A stretch of DNA of 64,000 bases from Ureibacillus sinduriensis BLB-1 = JCM 15800 (GCF_000772955.1 NZ_JPVO01000055.1:434001-498000), one strand, 5' to 3'. Positions 44,318-53,445 are shown, numbered from the stretch's first letter. Program-made: numbers and translations. Notes: generated from the letters alone by a model not told the origin.

Positions 44318-46048
44318 ATGAGCAAGATATGGACAGGGAGATTTGAAGGGTATTCGTTGGATTATTTCAAGAAGGATTTACTATCCGGAACGATTGTCGG
44401 AATCGTAGCAGTTCCTTTGGCGATGTCCTTTGCAATCGCATCAGGAGTGAAACCGGAATATGGAATATATACCGCAGTAATTGCAGGGATCTTAATCTCT
44501 TTACTAGGTGGTTCAAAATATCAAATCGGGGGTCCTACAGGTGCCTTTGTACCGATTCTATTAGGGATTGTTATTGCTTACGGATACGAAAATTTGCTGC
44601 TTGCCGGGTTAATGGCCGGCATCATGCTCGTTTTAATGGGGCTATTCAGATTGGGTTCCCTTATAAAATACATTCCAAGACCAGTAACAATCGGATTTAC
44701 CGCAGGAATAGCAGTTATTATTTTTGCAGGTCAGCTAGCTAATTTCCTTGGTTTAAGGGACATTGAACAGCACGAGAGATTCCTGGATAATATGCTGGAA
44801 ATCGGAAGTCATCTTCATACAGTTAATGTTTACAGTATCTTAGTAGCGATGATTTGCTTTCTCGTCATGTTAGGGACTCCGAGAGTGCTTCCAAAAGTGC
44901 CTGGCGCGTTAGTTGGTATTGTGGTTTCCGCTGTTGCAACAGTGCTTTTCTTTAATGGACAAGTTGCTACAATCGGCTCGACATATGGTTCCATCCCTAA
45001 TGAATTGCCGAATTTTGGGATACCCGAAATCACTATGGACAAGATTATGATGTTGTTAGGTCCGGCATTTGTAATAGCAATGCTCGGGGGAATAGAGTCG
45101 CTTCTATCCGCTGTTGTTGCAGACGGCATGACGAAAAGCAAACATAATAGCAATAGAGAATTGCTCGGTCAGGGAATAGCAAATATTGTGACGCCATTAT
45201 TTGGTGGTATTCCCGCTACAGGGGCGATTGCCCGGACAGCAACCAACATTAAATCCGGTGCAGCTTCGCCAATATCTGGTATAGTTCACTGCATATTTGT
45301 TTTGTTGACTTTGCTTGTGTTGGCACCATTTGCCGTTCATATTCCTCTTGCATCTTTGGCACCTGTTTTAATGATGGTAGCCTGGAACATGAGTGAAAGA
45401 AAGCACTTTGCACATATATTAAAGTTGAAATCAGGCGATTCGTTAGTATTAGTGGTTACGTTTCTACTAACTGTATTTGCAAGTTTAACGGTTGCCGTTG
45501 AAGTCGGGCTATTGACTTCGCTTGTTTTATTTACAAAGCGAATGAGCGGGATGCTTGTTGTCTCTAAAGTGCTGCCGGATCATTCTAACGATGCCGGTAA
45601 AGTGAATGCCGAAGTCGTCAGTTCCGGCCATGACTGTCCGCAAGTCTGTATCTATTCTGTGGAGGGGCCGCTATTCTTTGGCTCGGCCCAAACTTTTGAA
45701 CAATCCATACTACCATCTATGAATCGGAGTCCTTTAGTGTGCATTTTACGTTTAGGCAAAGTTTCGCTAATTGATACAACAGGGGAAGAATACTTCCGTA
45801 ATATACTAAGGGATTATCAAAGTCGCGGTTGCACAATGTTGCTTACGGGCGTCCGGCCTAATTTAATGAAAAGCTTTGATCAAACCGGTTTGACAGCGGA
45901 AATCGGGGAAGAGAATTTTTATGCTCATACGGGAGATGCCATTGACCGGGCAATATCTAGCCTAAACCATGATGCCTGTCATGGCTGCAAACATTTCGCC
46001 TTCAAGGAATGTACAAAACTAGTTCGGCCAGTAATGCAGCAAAAATAA
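44318..46048 (+). CDS. SulP-family anion transporter with STAS domain
   Basis: The 576-aa protein has a SulP transport domain (residues ~1-400, about 12-14 helices; IVGIVAVPLAMSFAIASG, GGPTGAFVPIL) and a cytosolic STAS domain (residues ~430-555; LGKVSLIDTTGEEYF). It probably carries sulfate, bicarbonate or another anion; the sequence does not decide. The tail has an extra Cys/His cluster (HDACHGCKHFAFKEC). ATG 44318 is preceded by GAAGAAGGG. It is a single-gene unit between nucleoside and sporulation operons, with a terminator after. Confidence 0.9.
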   Translation: MSKIWTGRFEGYSLDYFKKDLLSGTIVGIVAVPLAMSFAIASGVKPEYGIYTAVIAGILISLLGGSKYQIGGPTGAFVPILLGIVIAYGYENLLLAGLMAGIMLVLMGLFRLGSLIKYIPRPVTIGFTAGIAVIIFAGQLANFLGLRDIEQHERFLDNMLEIGSHLHTVNVYSILVAMICFLVMLGTPRVLPKVPGALVGIVVSAVATVLFFNGQVATIGSTYGSIPNELPNFGIPEITMDKIMMLLGPAFVIAMLGGIESLLSAVVADGMTKSKHNSNRELLGQGIANIVTPLFGGIPATGAIARTATNIKSGAASPISGIVHCIFVLLTLLVLAPFAVHIPLASLAPVLMMVAWNMSERKHFAHILKLKSGDSLVLVVTFLLTVFASLTVAVEVGLLTSLVLFTKRMSGMLVVSKVLPDHSNDAGKVNAEVVSSGHDCPQVCIYSVEGPLFFGSAQTFEQSILPSMNRSPLVCILRLGKVSLIDTTGEEYFRNILRDYQSRGCTMLLTGVRPNLMKSFDQTGLTAEIGEENFYAHTGDAIDRAISSLNHDACHGCKHFAFKECTKLVRPVMQQK

Positions 46049-46056
46049 GTTAATAG

Positions 46057-46120
46057 AAAAAAGAAGGTGCAGCCTGCTGTTTGTTGAGAGAACAAGTTGT
46101 AGGGGTTACCTTCTTTTTTT
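46057..46120 (+). terminator. Terminator of the sulP gene
   Basis: AGAAGGT (46062-46068) and ACCTTCT (46108-46114) close a long hairpin with additional internal pairing, followed by a seven-T run. Confidence 0.8.
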
Positions 46121-46745
46121 CTCTTTTAATACCAAATTGCACTTAGACTTATGTTAATAATCTGCTCGTTTCATACCCGATGGCCGCCAAATAAAGAAAT
46201 GTGTGATCTATTAATTTGTTTCATGCCAAAAGTAAAATGGATGAACCCCCAATTGAAATGTAAACTAAAACAATGAATAAATATTCAATTTGACGTCCAG
46301 GATAGTATGCGTGTGTATTTATCGGATGGCTGGAAGTAAACCGGAAATATTGGGACAAACAAGGTTGTGACAAAAGTTGGTGTCACAGCCATTTTTTATG
46401 TTTAAAAAAGAAGGTTTTATACCATACTTAATTTTGGTAAAGCAATATTATTTTAGCAAATATATAAGAAACTTGCATATTTGCATACAGGACAGATATG
46501 GCTATATTTTTAGGCCATCGCTTGATCGTTATTACCCGTATAGTATTGGCACACTTTTAATTCCACTGAAAGTTTGCAAGAGACCTCCATCAACATTGAG
46601 AACGAAAAGGAACTATTAGTACGAGGACTGAACATCCTACAACAAACTTCATTTGTAGATAAATCCGAATATGCAGCTTGATTGCTTATCAATTTTGTCG
46701 CATTTTCTCTAGTTTCGGCGAATTTCTTCTAGTCTTGTCAGCAAA
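46121..46745. other. Gene-poor stretch before spoIIA with orphan terminator and possible gene remnant
   Basis: No complete gene is convincing. A terminator-like hairpin (GGTTGTGAC/GTCACAGCC, 46363-46390, then six T) has no gene in front. An open frame at 46544-46681 (+, 45 codons, no normal start) reads like a protein C terminus (IENEKELLVRGLNILQQ). In B. subtilis dacF lies here; this peptide does not look like DacF. Confidence 0.5.
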
Positions 46746-46774
46746 GAAGGATATGACAAGGAAATGTGGAATTT
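46746..46774 (+). promoter_or_regulatory. Sigma-H promoter of the spoIIA operon
   Basis: GAAGGATAT (-35, consensus RnAGGAWWW), an 11-bp spacer and GTGGAATTT (-10, consensus RnnGAATWW) fit the sigma-H pattern fully. Transcription would begin about 25 bp before the spoIIAA start. In B. subtilis spoIIA is sigma-H dependent and Spo0A activated. Confidence 0.8.
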
Positions 46775-46804
46775 AGGATTCTTAAGAGGAGGCGAATTAA
46801 CAAA

Positions 46805-47158
46805 ATGAACTACGAAATTAATATGCACTTAAACGATATAGCAGTCATCAGACTCTTTGGAGAACTGGATCATCACGAAACTGAAAAAATTCGCACGCAT
46901 ATTTCGAAAACGATTTTACAAGGAAATTTGACGACGATAATTTGGAATCTGGAAAGATTGAACTTTATGGATAGCTCAGGGATTGGCTTGATACTAGGGC
47001 GGATGAGGGAGTTAAGTGCAGTTGATGGACAAACGCTCATTTTAAATCCATCTAATACAATGAAAAAAATATTTCAATTTTCAGGTTTAGCTTCGTTCAT
47101 GATGGAGGGTACAGAAGCAGATGCAATTTTACATGCAAGGGGGATTGTGAATGGATAA
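46805..47158 (+). CDS. spoIIAA: Anti-anti-sigma-F factor SpoIIAA
   Basis: SpoIIAA is a STAS protein that frees sigma-F from SpoIIAB in the forespore. The 117-aa protein has the phosphorylation site motif LNFMDSSGIGLILGR (Ser near residue 57-58). ATG 46805 follows GAGGAGG with 12-nt spacing; earlier in-frame starts lie inside the promoter. The stop overlaps spoIIAB by 8 bp, as expected for proteins needed in fixed ratio. Confidence 0.95.
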   Translation: MNYEINMHLNDIAVIRLFGELDHHETEKIRTHISKTILQGNLTTIIWNLERLNFMDSSGIGLILGRMRELSAVDGQTLILNPSNTMKKIFQFSGLASFMMEGTEADAILHARGIVNG

Positions 47159-47594
47159 CGAAATGACGCTTTCATTTGTAGCAATTAGTGAAAATGAGAG
47201 TCTTGCGAGAATGGCAATTACTAGTTTTGTTGCTCAACTTGACCCAACCATTGACGAACTTTCAGAGTTTAAAACGATCGTTTCAGAAGCTGTATCCAAT
47301 GCAATTATCCATGGATATGACGAAGATGGCAAAGGGATCGTTACTGTTCATGCAGTGAGGGATGGAGACTTGGTTTCTGTCGCCGTGAAGGATAATGGGA
47401 AAGGAATTTTCGATGTGAAAAAGGCGATGGAGCCGTTATTCACTTCGAAGGCAGAAATGGAGCGTTCCGGGATGGGCTTTACCATCATGGAGAGCTTTGC
47501 AGACAATCTGCAAGTTGAATCAGAGCCCAATGTAGGGACTGTTATTACTTTTTCAAAAAAATTTTTTTCAGTAAAGATGCCTCAAATCTCGTAG
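47151..47594 (+). CDS. spoIIAB: Anti-sigma-F factor and serine kinase SpoIIAB
   Basis: SpoIIAB is a GHKL-type kinase that binds sigma-F and phosphorylates SpoIIAA. The 147-aa protein shows the N box TIVSEAVSNAIIHGYD, the G1 box KDNGKGIFDVKKA and ERSGMGFTIM (G2). Length is normal. Unlike the usual tight arrangement, 123 bp separate its stop from the sigF start. Confidence 0.96.
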   Translation: MDNEMTLSFVAISENESLARMAITSFVAQLDPTIDELSEFKTIVSEAVSNAIIHGYDEDGKGIVTVHAVRDGDLVSVAVKDNGKGIFDVKKAMEPLFTSKAEMERSGMGFTIMESFADNLQVESEPNVGTVITFSKKFFSVKMPQIS

Positions 47595-47717
47595 TGCAGC
47601 TTTTAAATAGTCGTCACTTAAATGGTGTATAGCAGCTAATCAAATGACTTATCAAATGGAATAACAATCAATTTTATGTGGACGCAAATACGGAGGTATT
47701 TGATAGAAGTTAGGGGG

Positions 47718-48509
47718 ATGAGGACAATCGAACAGCCGTCCAATAATGTTTTGTTGACACAAGAGGAAATGCGCGGGCTGATTGAAAAAGCGCAGATAGG
47801 TGATGTTGAAGCCAGAAAACAAATGATTGAAGGCAATACACGGCTCGTATGGTCGATTGTTCAACGCTTTGCTTCTCGCGGGGTGGAGCTTGAAGACTTG
47901 TTCCAGATTGGTTGTATCGGATTGATGAAATCCGTGGACAAGTTTGATCTATCTTATGACGTGAAATTTTCAACCTATGCTGTTCCGATGATAATTGGAG
48001 AAATCCAGCGGTTTTTGCGTGACGATGGCATGGTGAAAGTCAGTAGGTCGATACGCGAGTTGAACTATAAAATTCGTCATGCGACAGATGAGTTTTTAAA
48101 AACAAATGAAAAGCCTCCTTCCATTTCTGAATTAGCCGACATATTGGGTGTAACCCAGGACGAGGTGCTTGTGGCAACTGATGCTATGCGTGATCCGGCT
48201 TCATTGCACGAACAGCTTTTCGAAAGTGAAGGAGACTCCATCACGCTGATGGACCAGATGAAAGATGAGAAGTCGGAGCTCCCGTTCCAGTACATTCCAT
48301 TGAAGGAAGTTTTGACGAAGCTGGATAAGCGGGAACAGGCCATTATCTATTTAAGGTATTACTTAGACTTAACTCAAACCGATATTGCAGAAAGGTTAGG
48401 AATATCACAAGTTCAAGTTTCGCGTTTAGAAAAGAAGATTTTGGCGCAACTTAAGTCTTGGATGGAAACCAATTCATCACGAACTACTAAAAAGACGGTG
48501 AGTAAATGA
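47718..48509 (+). CDS. sigF: Forespore RNA polymerase sigma factor SigF
   Basis: Sigma-F directs early forespore transcription. The 263-aa sigma-70 family protein has region 2 (EDLFQIGCIGLMKSVDKFD), the FSTYAVPMIIGEIQRFLRDDG motif common to SigF/SigG/SigB, and region 4 (LTQTDIAERLGISQVQVSRLEKK). The start is uncertain: ATG 47718 sits directly after GGGGG, while TTG 47700 lies only 3 nt after GGAGG. The last 4 bp overlap spoVAF. Confidence 0.95.
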   Translation: MRTIEQPSNNVLLTQEEMRGLIEKAQIGDVEARKQMIEGNTRLVWSIVQRFASRGVELEDLFQIGCIGLMKSVDKFDLSYDVKFSTYAVPMIIGEIQRFLRDDGMVKVSRSIRELNYKIRHATDEFLKTNEKPPSISELADILGVTQDEVLVATDAMRDPASLHEQLFESEGDSITLMDQMKDEKSELPFQYIPLKEVLTKLDKREQAIIYLRYYLDLTQTDIAERLGISQVQVSRLEKKILAQLKSWMETNSSRTTKKTVSK

Positions 48510-49966
48510 GTAATCAGGTTTTTGCATCAATTGATGAAGCAAAAGACTTTTTGTATAGTAAATTTGGAAAAGACGAATCCTTTGATGTATGTATCAAGGA
48601 CCTACATGTCAGAACTTTGCCCATACTCTGTGTTTATATAAGTGGGCTTGTGGATGCAGCCACACTTACGGTTCAACTGACGCCTCTCTTCACTCATACT
48701 TTTGAGAATGAACAGCATGAGATTGCGATTAAAGATGAAGTGCAATATTTTAATGACCATTTCAACTTTTATGGGAAATCCGAACCGAAAGATAAAAACG
48801 AGTTCATGTTAGGCGTATTAAGCGGACAAGTCGGTATCATAACGGCAAATGGTTTTGGCTATTTATTGGAGTTGAGAAATTATCCTGGCCGCCAGCCGGA
48901 AGAACCGGATAATGAAAAAGTGATTCGAGGTTCACGTGATGGTTTTGCAGAAAATATTATGCTGAATACCGCATTGATCCGCCGTCGTATACGTGACCCT
49001 CAATTACGCTTTGAACTTCACAAAGTATCGTCGCTCGGTCAAACCGATTTAGCGATTACTTATATGAAAGATATCGTGAACCCAAAGCATTTAGATTGGG
49101 TGCATAAAAGACTGAAGGAGATAAAACATGACGGTCTTACGATGGCGGATAAATCATTGGAGGAATGGCTTTTTAAACAGAAGTTTCATCCTTTGCCATT
49201 TGTTCGCTACTCGGAAAGGCCCGACATTGTTGCTGCACACTTACTTGAAGGGCATATTGCCATTGTTGTCGACACTTCACCTTCAGTCATCATCATTCCG
49301 GTATCCATGTTCCATTTATTGCAGCATGCCGAAGAATACCGTCAAGCACCGCTTATCGGGACAACCTTTCGTTTTTTAAGATACTTTGCTGCATTTTTCA
49401 GTCTGACATTGTTGCCAATTTGGTATTTACTAGCCACGAATGAACAATACTTGCCCGCGGGACTGGATTTTATAGGGGCTAAGGAGAAATCCGAAATCCC
49501 ATTATTTTTACAAATCATTATTGCTCACTTAGGATTAGAGTATTTGCGCATAGCAGCAATTCATACACCCACGCCACTTTCGACCGCCATGGGGTTGGTA
49601 GCCGGTATTATAATCGGGCAGATTGCGATTGACGTAGGGTTATTCTCTCCGGAAGTTGTCCTCTATTCGGCTGTAACAGCGATTTTCTCATTCTCTATCC
49701 CGACCTTCGAGCTCAGTACTGCAGTGAAGTATTTTCAATTCTTCATTTTGCTTGCCACCGTTGCGGCAGGACCTAGCGGATTCTTCATATCGATCTGGGT
49801 CATTTTCTCGTACCTATGCTCATTAAAGCCGATGAAAGTGCCATATATGTGGCCGCTTGTTCCGTTCTTCCCTAAAGCGTTTAGCCGAATATTCATCCGA
49901 TTTCCGATGGCAGATGATGCACTCAGACCATATATCGTCGGTGCAAAGCAACGAAAACGTGCATAA
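48506..49966 (+). CDS. spoVAF: SpoVAF, GerA-family spore membrane protein
   Basis: This 486-aa protein is related to the A subunit of germinant receptors. A soluble N-terminal half (residues ~1-270) is followed by about five membrane helices and a basic tail. The motifs DGFAENIMLNTALIRRRI and IIAHLGLEYLRIAAIHTPTPLSTAMG are typical. In B. subtilis spoVAF is the last gene of spoVAA-AF after sigF; here it follows sigF directly with an ATGA overlap. The other spoVA genes are not in the window. It should be expressed with the spoIIA operon and from a forespore promoter. Confidence 0.9.
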   Translation: MSNQVFASIDEAKDFLYSKFGKDESFDVCIKDLHVRTLPILCVYISGLVDAATLTVQLTPLFTHTFENEQHEIAIKDEVQYFNDHFNFYGKSEPKDKNEFMLGVLSGQVGIITANGFGYLLELRNYPGRQPEEPDNEKVIRGSRDGFAENIMLNTALIRRRIRDPQLRFELHKVSSLGQTDLAITYMKDIVNPKHLDWVHKRLKEIKHDGLTMADKSLEEWLFKQKFHPLPFVRYSERPDIVAAHLLEGHIAIVVDTSPSVIIIPVSMFHLLQHAEEYRQAPLIGTTFRFLRYFAAFFSLTLLPIWYLLATNEQYLPAGLDFIGAKEKSEIPLFLQIIIAHLGLEYLRIAAIHTPTPLSTAMGLVAGIIIGQIAIDVGLFSPEVVLYSAVTAIFSFSIPTFELSTAVKYFQFFILLATVAAGPSGFFISIWVIFSYLCSLKPMKVPYMWPLVPFFPKAFSRIFIRFPMADDALRPYIVGAKQRKRA

Positions 49967-50075
49967 AAGTGCCGTTGCGTTAAGTTTCTACCTATGATAA
50001 AGTTCATCATAAGGTACTACAATTGCGATATTGGGGATGATTTACCTTGTTTCGCACGCAACGGAGGAGAGCGAC

Positions 50076-51392
50076 ATGCATTTATATGGGACACAAAAAG
50101 TAAATGAAAACGGTCATCTGACGATTGGTGGAGTTGATACGATCGAGCTTGCAAAAGAATACGGCACTCCACTTTTCGTTTATGATTTACAACTAATAAG
50201 AGAGCGCGCCCGTGGATTTATCGAAACATTCCATCAACTCGGGGTGAAAGCTGAAGTGGCCTATGCATCAAAAGCTTTTTCATGCATAGCTATTTACCAA
50301 CTTGCCAAGGAAGAGAATCTATCTTTGGATGTTGTTTCAGGCGGAGAATTATATACGGCCATTCAAGCTGGTTTTCCTTCTGAAAGGATTCACTTCCATG
50401 GAAATAATAAATCTTCCTTCGAGTTAGAGCTTGCATTTGACTCCAATGTAGGCTGCATCGTCGTTGATAACTTCTATGAAATTGAACTGTTGAAAGAAAT
50501 CGCGCAAGCTAAGCAGCAATCAATGCGTATTTTACTGCGAGTAACACCAGGTGTTGAAGCACATACACATGACTTTATTACAACAGGGCAAGCAGACTCC
50601 AAATTTGGATTTGACTTAAATAATGGACAAGCCGACGAGGCATTCCTCAAAGTGAAAGACGACGAATACTTAAATGTTCTAGGTCTACATTGTCATATTG
50701 GTTCACAAATCTTTGAGACGGATGGATTCAGCTTGGCCGCCGAAAAATTGATGAATAAAATTAGTGCGTGGAAAGAGGCATATGGTTTCCACTGTACTGT
50801 GTTAAATTTAGGTGGCGGATTCGGCATTCGTTATACGGAAGAGGACACACCCTTGGAACCCCAAGTATATGTAAAAGAAATGATTGAGACAGTACAAAGT
50901 TTTGCAGGCAAGTTGAATTTGTCGATGCCGGAGATTTGGATTGAACCAGGCCGTTCACTTGTTGGGGATGCTGGTACCTCTCTATATACAGTCGGTTCGC
51001 ATAAAACTGTTCCAAATATTCGCGAATACATAGCAGTGGATGGCGGAATGAGTGATAATATCCGTCCAGCACTTTATGAAGCAAAATATGAGGCGGTTGT
51101 CGCTAATAAAGCAAATGAAGATAAATCCAATACTTACACGGTAGCTGGAAAACTATGTGAATCCGGTGACAAATTGATTGTTGACGCATTATTGCAACCT
51201 ACAGAACCGGGCGATATACTAGCTGTTTTCTGTACAGGTGCTTATGGTTATTCTATGGCGTCGAATTATAACCGCATTCCCCGGCCGGCAGTCGTGTTTG
51301 TAGAAGAAGGTCAACATCAATTAGCAATCAATAGAGAAAGCTACGAGAATATTATTCAGAACGATCTTGCGCTATCTTTGAAAAGAGGGTGA
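50076..51392 (+). CDS. lysA: Diaminopimelate decarboxylase
   Basis: LysA is a PLP enzyme that decarboxylates meso-diaminopimelate to L-lysine. The 438-aa protein has the PLP-lysine motif EVAYASKAFSC, HFHGNNKS, LGLHCHIGSQI, NLGGGFGIRY and EPGRSLVGDAG. ATG 50076 follows ACGGAGGAG with 6-nt spacing, about 110 bp after spoVAF. The sigF-spoVAF-lysA neighbourhood is conserved with B. subtilis. Confidence 0.97.
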   Translation: MHLYGTQKVNENGHLTIGGVDTIELAKEYGTPLFVYDLQLIRERARGFIETFHQLGVKAEVAYASKAFSCIAIYQLAKEENLSLDVVSGGELYTAIQAGFPSERIHFHGNNKSSFELELAFDSNVGCIVVDNFYEIELLKEIAQAKQQSMRILLRVTPGVEAHTHDFITTGQADSKFGFDLNNGQADEAFLKVKDDEYLNVLGLHCHIGSQIFETDGFSLAAEKLMNKISAWKEAYGFHCTVLNLGGGFGIRYTEEDTPLEPQVYVKEMIETVQSFAGKLNLSMPEIWIEPGRSLVGDAGTSLYTVGSHKTVPNIREYIAVDGGMSDNIRPALYEAKYEAVVANKANEDKSNTYTVAGKLCESGDKLIVDALLQPTEPGDILAVFCTGAYGYSMASNYNRIPRPAVVFVEEGQHQLAINRESYENIIQNDLALSLKRG

Positions 51393-51400
51393 GTCCGTTT

Positions 51401-51505
51401 ATGAAAATGTCAAGATGGTGGGTCCTCGGGTTGCTGGTAGTTTTTAGTATCATTTGGGCTCTGATTTATATTTTCCTCATCATTCCAAATGTCTCAATGG
51501 ATTAA
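51401..51505 (+). CDS. 34-aa single-helix membrane protein downstream of lysA
   Basis: The ORF starts at ATG 51401, 8 bp after the lysA stop, with AGGGTGAG eight bases upstream. It encodes MKMSRWWVLGLL... with an unbroken hydrophobic stretch of about 24 residues (positions ~6-29) preceded by positive charges, so one transmembrane helix is expected. Size, ribosome-binding site and position suggest a real small gene co-transcribed with lysA. I do not recognise a family, and no function is proposed. Confidence 0.55.
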   Translation: MKMSRWWVLGLLVVFSIIWALIYIFLIIPNVSMD

Positions 51506-51615
51506 GTGTAATCTTCATCAATCGTTAATAAATAGTGGCAAAGTTGATTCCTTGCTTTAAATCATGTAGTATATTTAAAGATGTTGTACTGATAGAAAAC
51601 GAGGGAATGTTATTC

Positions 51616-51987
51616 ATGTTAATACGCTATAAAAAATCTTTTGAAAAAATAGCAATGGGTCTGCTTTCGTTCATGCCTTCTGAGAAGGATGTAAAGCATT
51701 TAATGGAAACAATTCATTCATATGAAGAGAAAAACAATTGGCATTTATATTTATGGAAAAAAGATGAAGAATATATTGGCATAGTAGGAGTGATTGAGGA
51801 GGACATGGTGGCGACTGTCCAACATATCACGGTTGTCCCTTCATACAGAGGAGAGGGCATAGCGATTACAATGCTGAAGGAATTATTGAATACAGGGCAA
51901 TTCAGTGAGTTAAATGCAAATGAGCATACAAAACCTTTTATAGAAAAATGTTTACCCATAGTAGAAGAGGCAGACGACTCGAAGTAA
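51616..51987 (+). CDS. ribT: RibT-like GNAT N-acetyltransferase
   Basis: This 123-aa protein resembles B. subtilis RibT (MLIRYKKSFEKIAMGLLSFMP; VQHITVVPSYRGEGIA with the acetyl-CoA loop). RibT is the last gene of the riboflavin operon in B. subtilis and lies beside ypuF and scpA. Here it is without ribDEAH. Its acceptor substrate is not established. ATG 51616 follows GAGGGAA; upstream in-frame starts lack a ribosome-binding site. A terminator overlaps its 3' end. Confidence 0.88.
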   Translation: MLIRYKKSFEKIAMGLLSFMPSEKDVKHLMETIHSYEEKNNWHLYLWKKDEEYIGIVGVIEEDMVATVQHITVVPSYRGEGIAITMLKELLNTGQFSELNANEHTKPFIEKCLPIVEEADDSK

Positions 51988-52008
51988 CGTCAGCCTCTTC
52001 TTCTTTTT
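51963..52008 (+). terminator. Terminator overlapping the ribT stop
   Basis: A 9-bp stem AGAAGAGGC/GCCTCTTCT (51963-51971 with 51993-52001) has inner GACG/CGTC pairing, then a T-rich tail. The stop codon is in the hairpin. Confidence 0.85.
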
Positions 52009-52047
52009 TAATAGCAGCATTGATGAAATGGCAGGAACCCCGAGGCT

Positions 52048-52563
52048 TCATGTACTTCTTTTTCTCGATATTTCCAGAATCCGATTGTTTCGTGCTTCAA
52101 GAATATCTGTGCGATCGCGCAGCATATGTTTATGAAGAAGGTAGTCTTTTGGCATCGATGGTAGTTCTTTCATTTTCTTGTTAACCAAGGAGGCGAGAGT
52201 TTCGTTCTTCAATACGATTTGGAACCCTTTAAACGGTTCACCATTCTCAATTGCCTTCAAGCTCATTACGCAGTCTTTACATAATTCATCGAAGCCAATA
52301 AATTCAAAGAACGCTGAAGAGTGATTCATGGTAAAGTTCTTTTGTGCCTTTTTTAATATTTTCATAGCGCCAATTGTATTGTTTCGGCGCCAATGATACA
52401 TGCCGGTTGCAAGTTGGACATATCCTACCAAGGGATGATTTTTTTCGCCAGGGGCTATACTTTTCCAATATTCCTCTAACACTTCATGACATTCAAAATA
52501 ATCTTGATTGCCGTTAAAATATGTACAAAATTCTACATACAATGGGTGAAACAATGGATGCAT
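52048..52563 (-). CDS. ypuF: DUF309 protein YpuF
   Basis: This 171-aa helical DUF309 protein has the family motif YFECHEVLEEYWKS near residue 22 and the following VQLATGMYHWRRNN. The function is unknown. It lies between ribT and scpA on the opposite strand, as ypuF does in B. subtilis. Confidence 0.9.
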   Translation of the reverse strand: MHPLFHPLYVEFCTYFNGNQDYFECHEVLEEYWKSIAPGEKNHPLVGYVQLATGMYHWRRNNTIGAMKILKKAQKNFTMNHSSAFFEFIGFDELCKDCVMSLKAIENGEPFKGFQIVLKNETLASLVNKKMKELPSMPKDYLLHKHMLRDRTDILEARNNRILEISRKRST

Positions 52564-52665
52564 AACAATCCTCTTTCCTAATTGCTAAAATTTGATTTAA
52601 AATACATAAGGTACACATACTCATAATATATAAAAGAAAACGAACAAACGTCAGGTGGTTGACAC

Positions 52666-53445
52666 ATGTATGAAGTAAAATTAGAAGCCTTTACCGGACC
52701 TCTTGATTTATTATTGCACTTAATTCATCGCTTGGAAATTGATATATATGATATTCCAATGGCTGAGCTGACTTCACAATATATTGATCATATCCATGCA
52801 ATGAAAGAATTGGAGCTGAACGAAGCGAGCGAATATCTGGTAATGGCTGCAACACTGCTGGCGATCAAAAGCCGTATGCTTCTTCCCATTCATGAGGGTG
52901 AAATGGAAGAGGCTGAATTTGAGGTGGATGGGCCAGATCCACGTGAAGAGCTCGTAACAAAACTAATCGAATATAAAAAGTACAAGGAAGCTGCAGTGGA
53001 GCTAAAGGAACTCGAAGAAAATCGTGCCCAAGTCTATACTCGTCCACCAAGTGATCTATCAGGCTTTGTTCCAGATGAACAACTTGCTCTTTTTGATTTG
53101 AATGTCAATGTTTACGATATGTTGAGTGCTTTTCAAAAGCTGCTCCGCCGTAAACAATTAAAAAAGCCATTATCAACCAGAGTGGCCAGACAGGAAATAT
53201 CGGTAAAGGAACAAATGATTGCCGTCATAGATTCTTTGAAACTGAATGGTGGGAAATCTAACTTCTCCGATTTATTCCCATACGAAGATAAATCTACAAT
53301 TATTGTAACGTTTTTATCGATACTCGAGCTAATGAAACGACATGTCGTTTTTGTAGAGCAAAAAAACAACTTCGAAGATTTAACGGTGACTTTACAAAAG
53401 GAGGCAACCTACGATGAACTTGAACAGTTTGATGGCCAAAATTGA
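52666..53445 (+). CDS. scpA: Segregation and condensation protein ScpA
   Basis: ScpA is the kleisin subunit that bridges SMC heads in the condensin complex. The 259-aa protein has the N-terminal FTGPLDLLLHLIHRLEIDIYD motif and a C-terminal winged helix. CAGGTGG precedes the ATG. It overlaps scpB by 32 bp. The partner smc is not in the window. Confidence 0.96.
   Translation: MYEVKLEAFTGPLDLLLHLIHRLEIDIYDIPMAELTSQYIDHIHAMKELELNEASEYLVMAATLLAIKSRMLLPIHEGEMEEAEFEVDGPDPREELVTKLIEYKKYKEAAVELKELEENRAQVYTRPPSDLSGFVPDEQLALFDLNVNVYDMLSAFQKLLRRKQLKKPLSTRVARQEISVKEQMIAVIDSLKLNGGKSNFSDLFPYEDKSTIIVTFLSILELMKRHVVFVEQKNNFEDLTVTLQKEATYDELEQFDGQN

Noticed and set aside
46377-46619. An 80-aa plus-strand ORF before spoIIA
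   Set aside because: It starts in the terminator hairpin, has no ribosome-binding site and reads as low-complexity Tyr/Ile-rich sequence.
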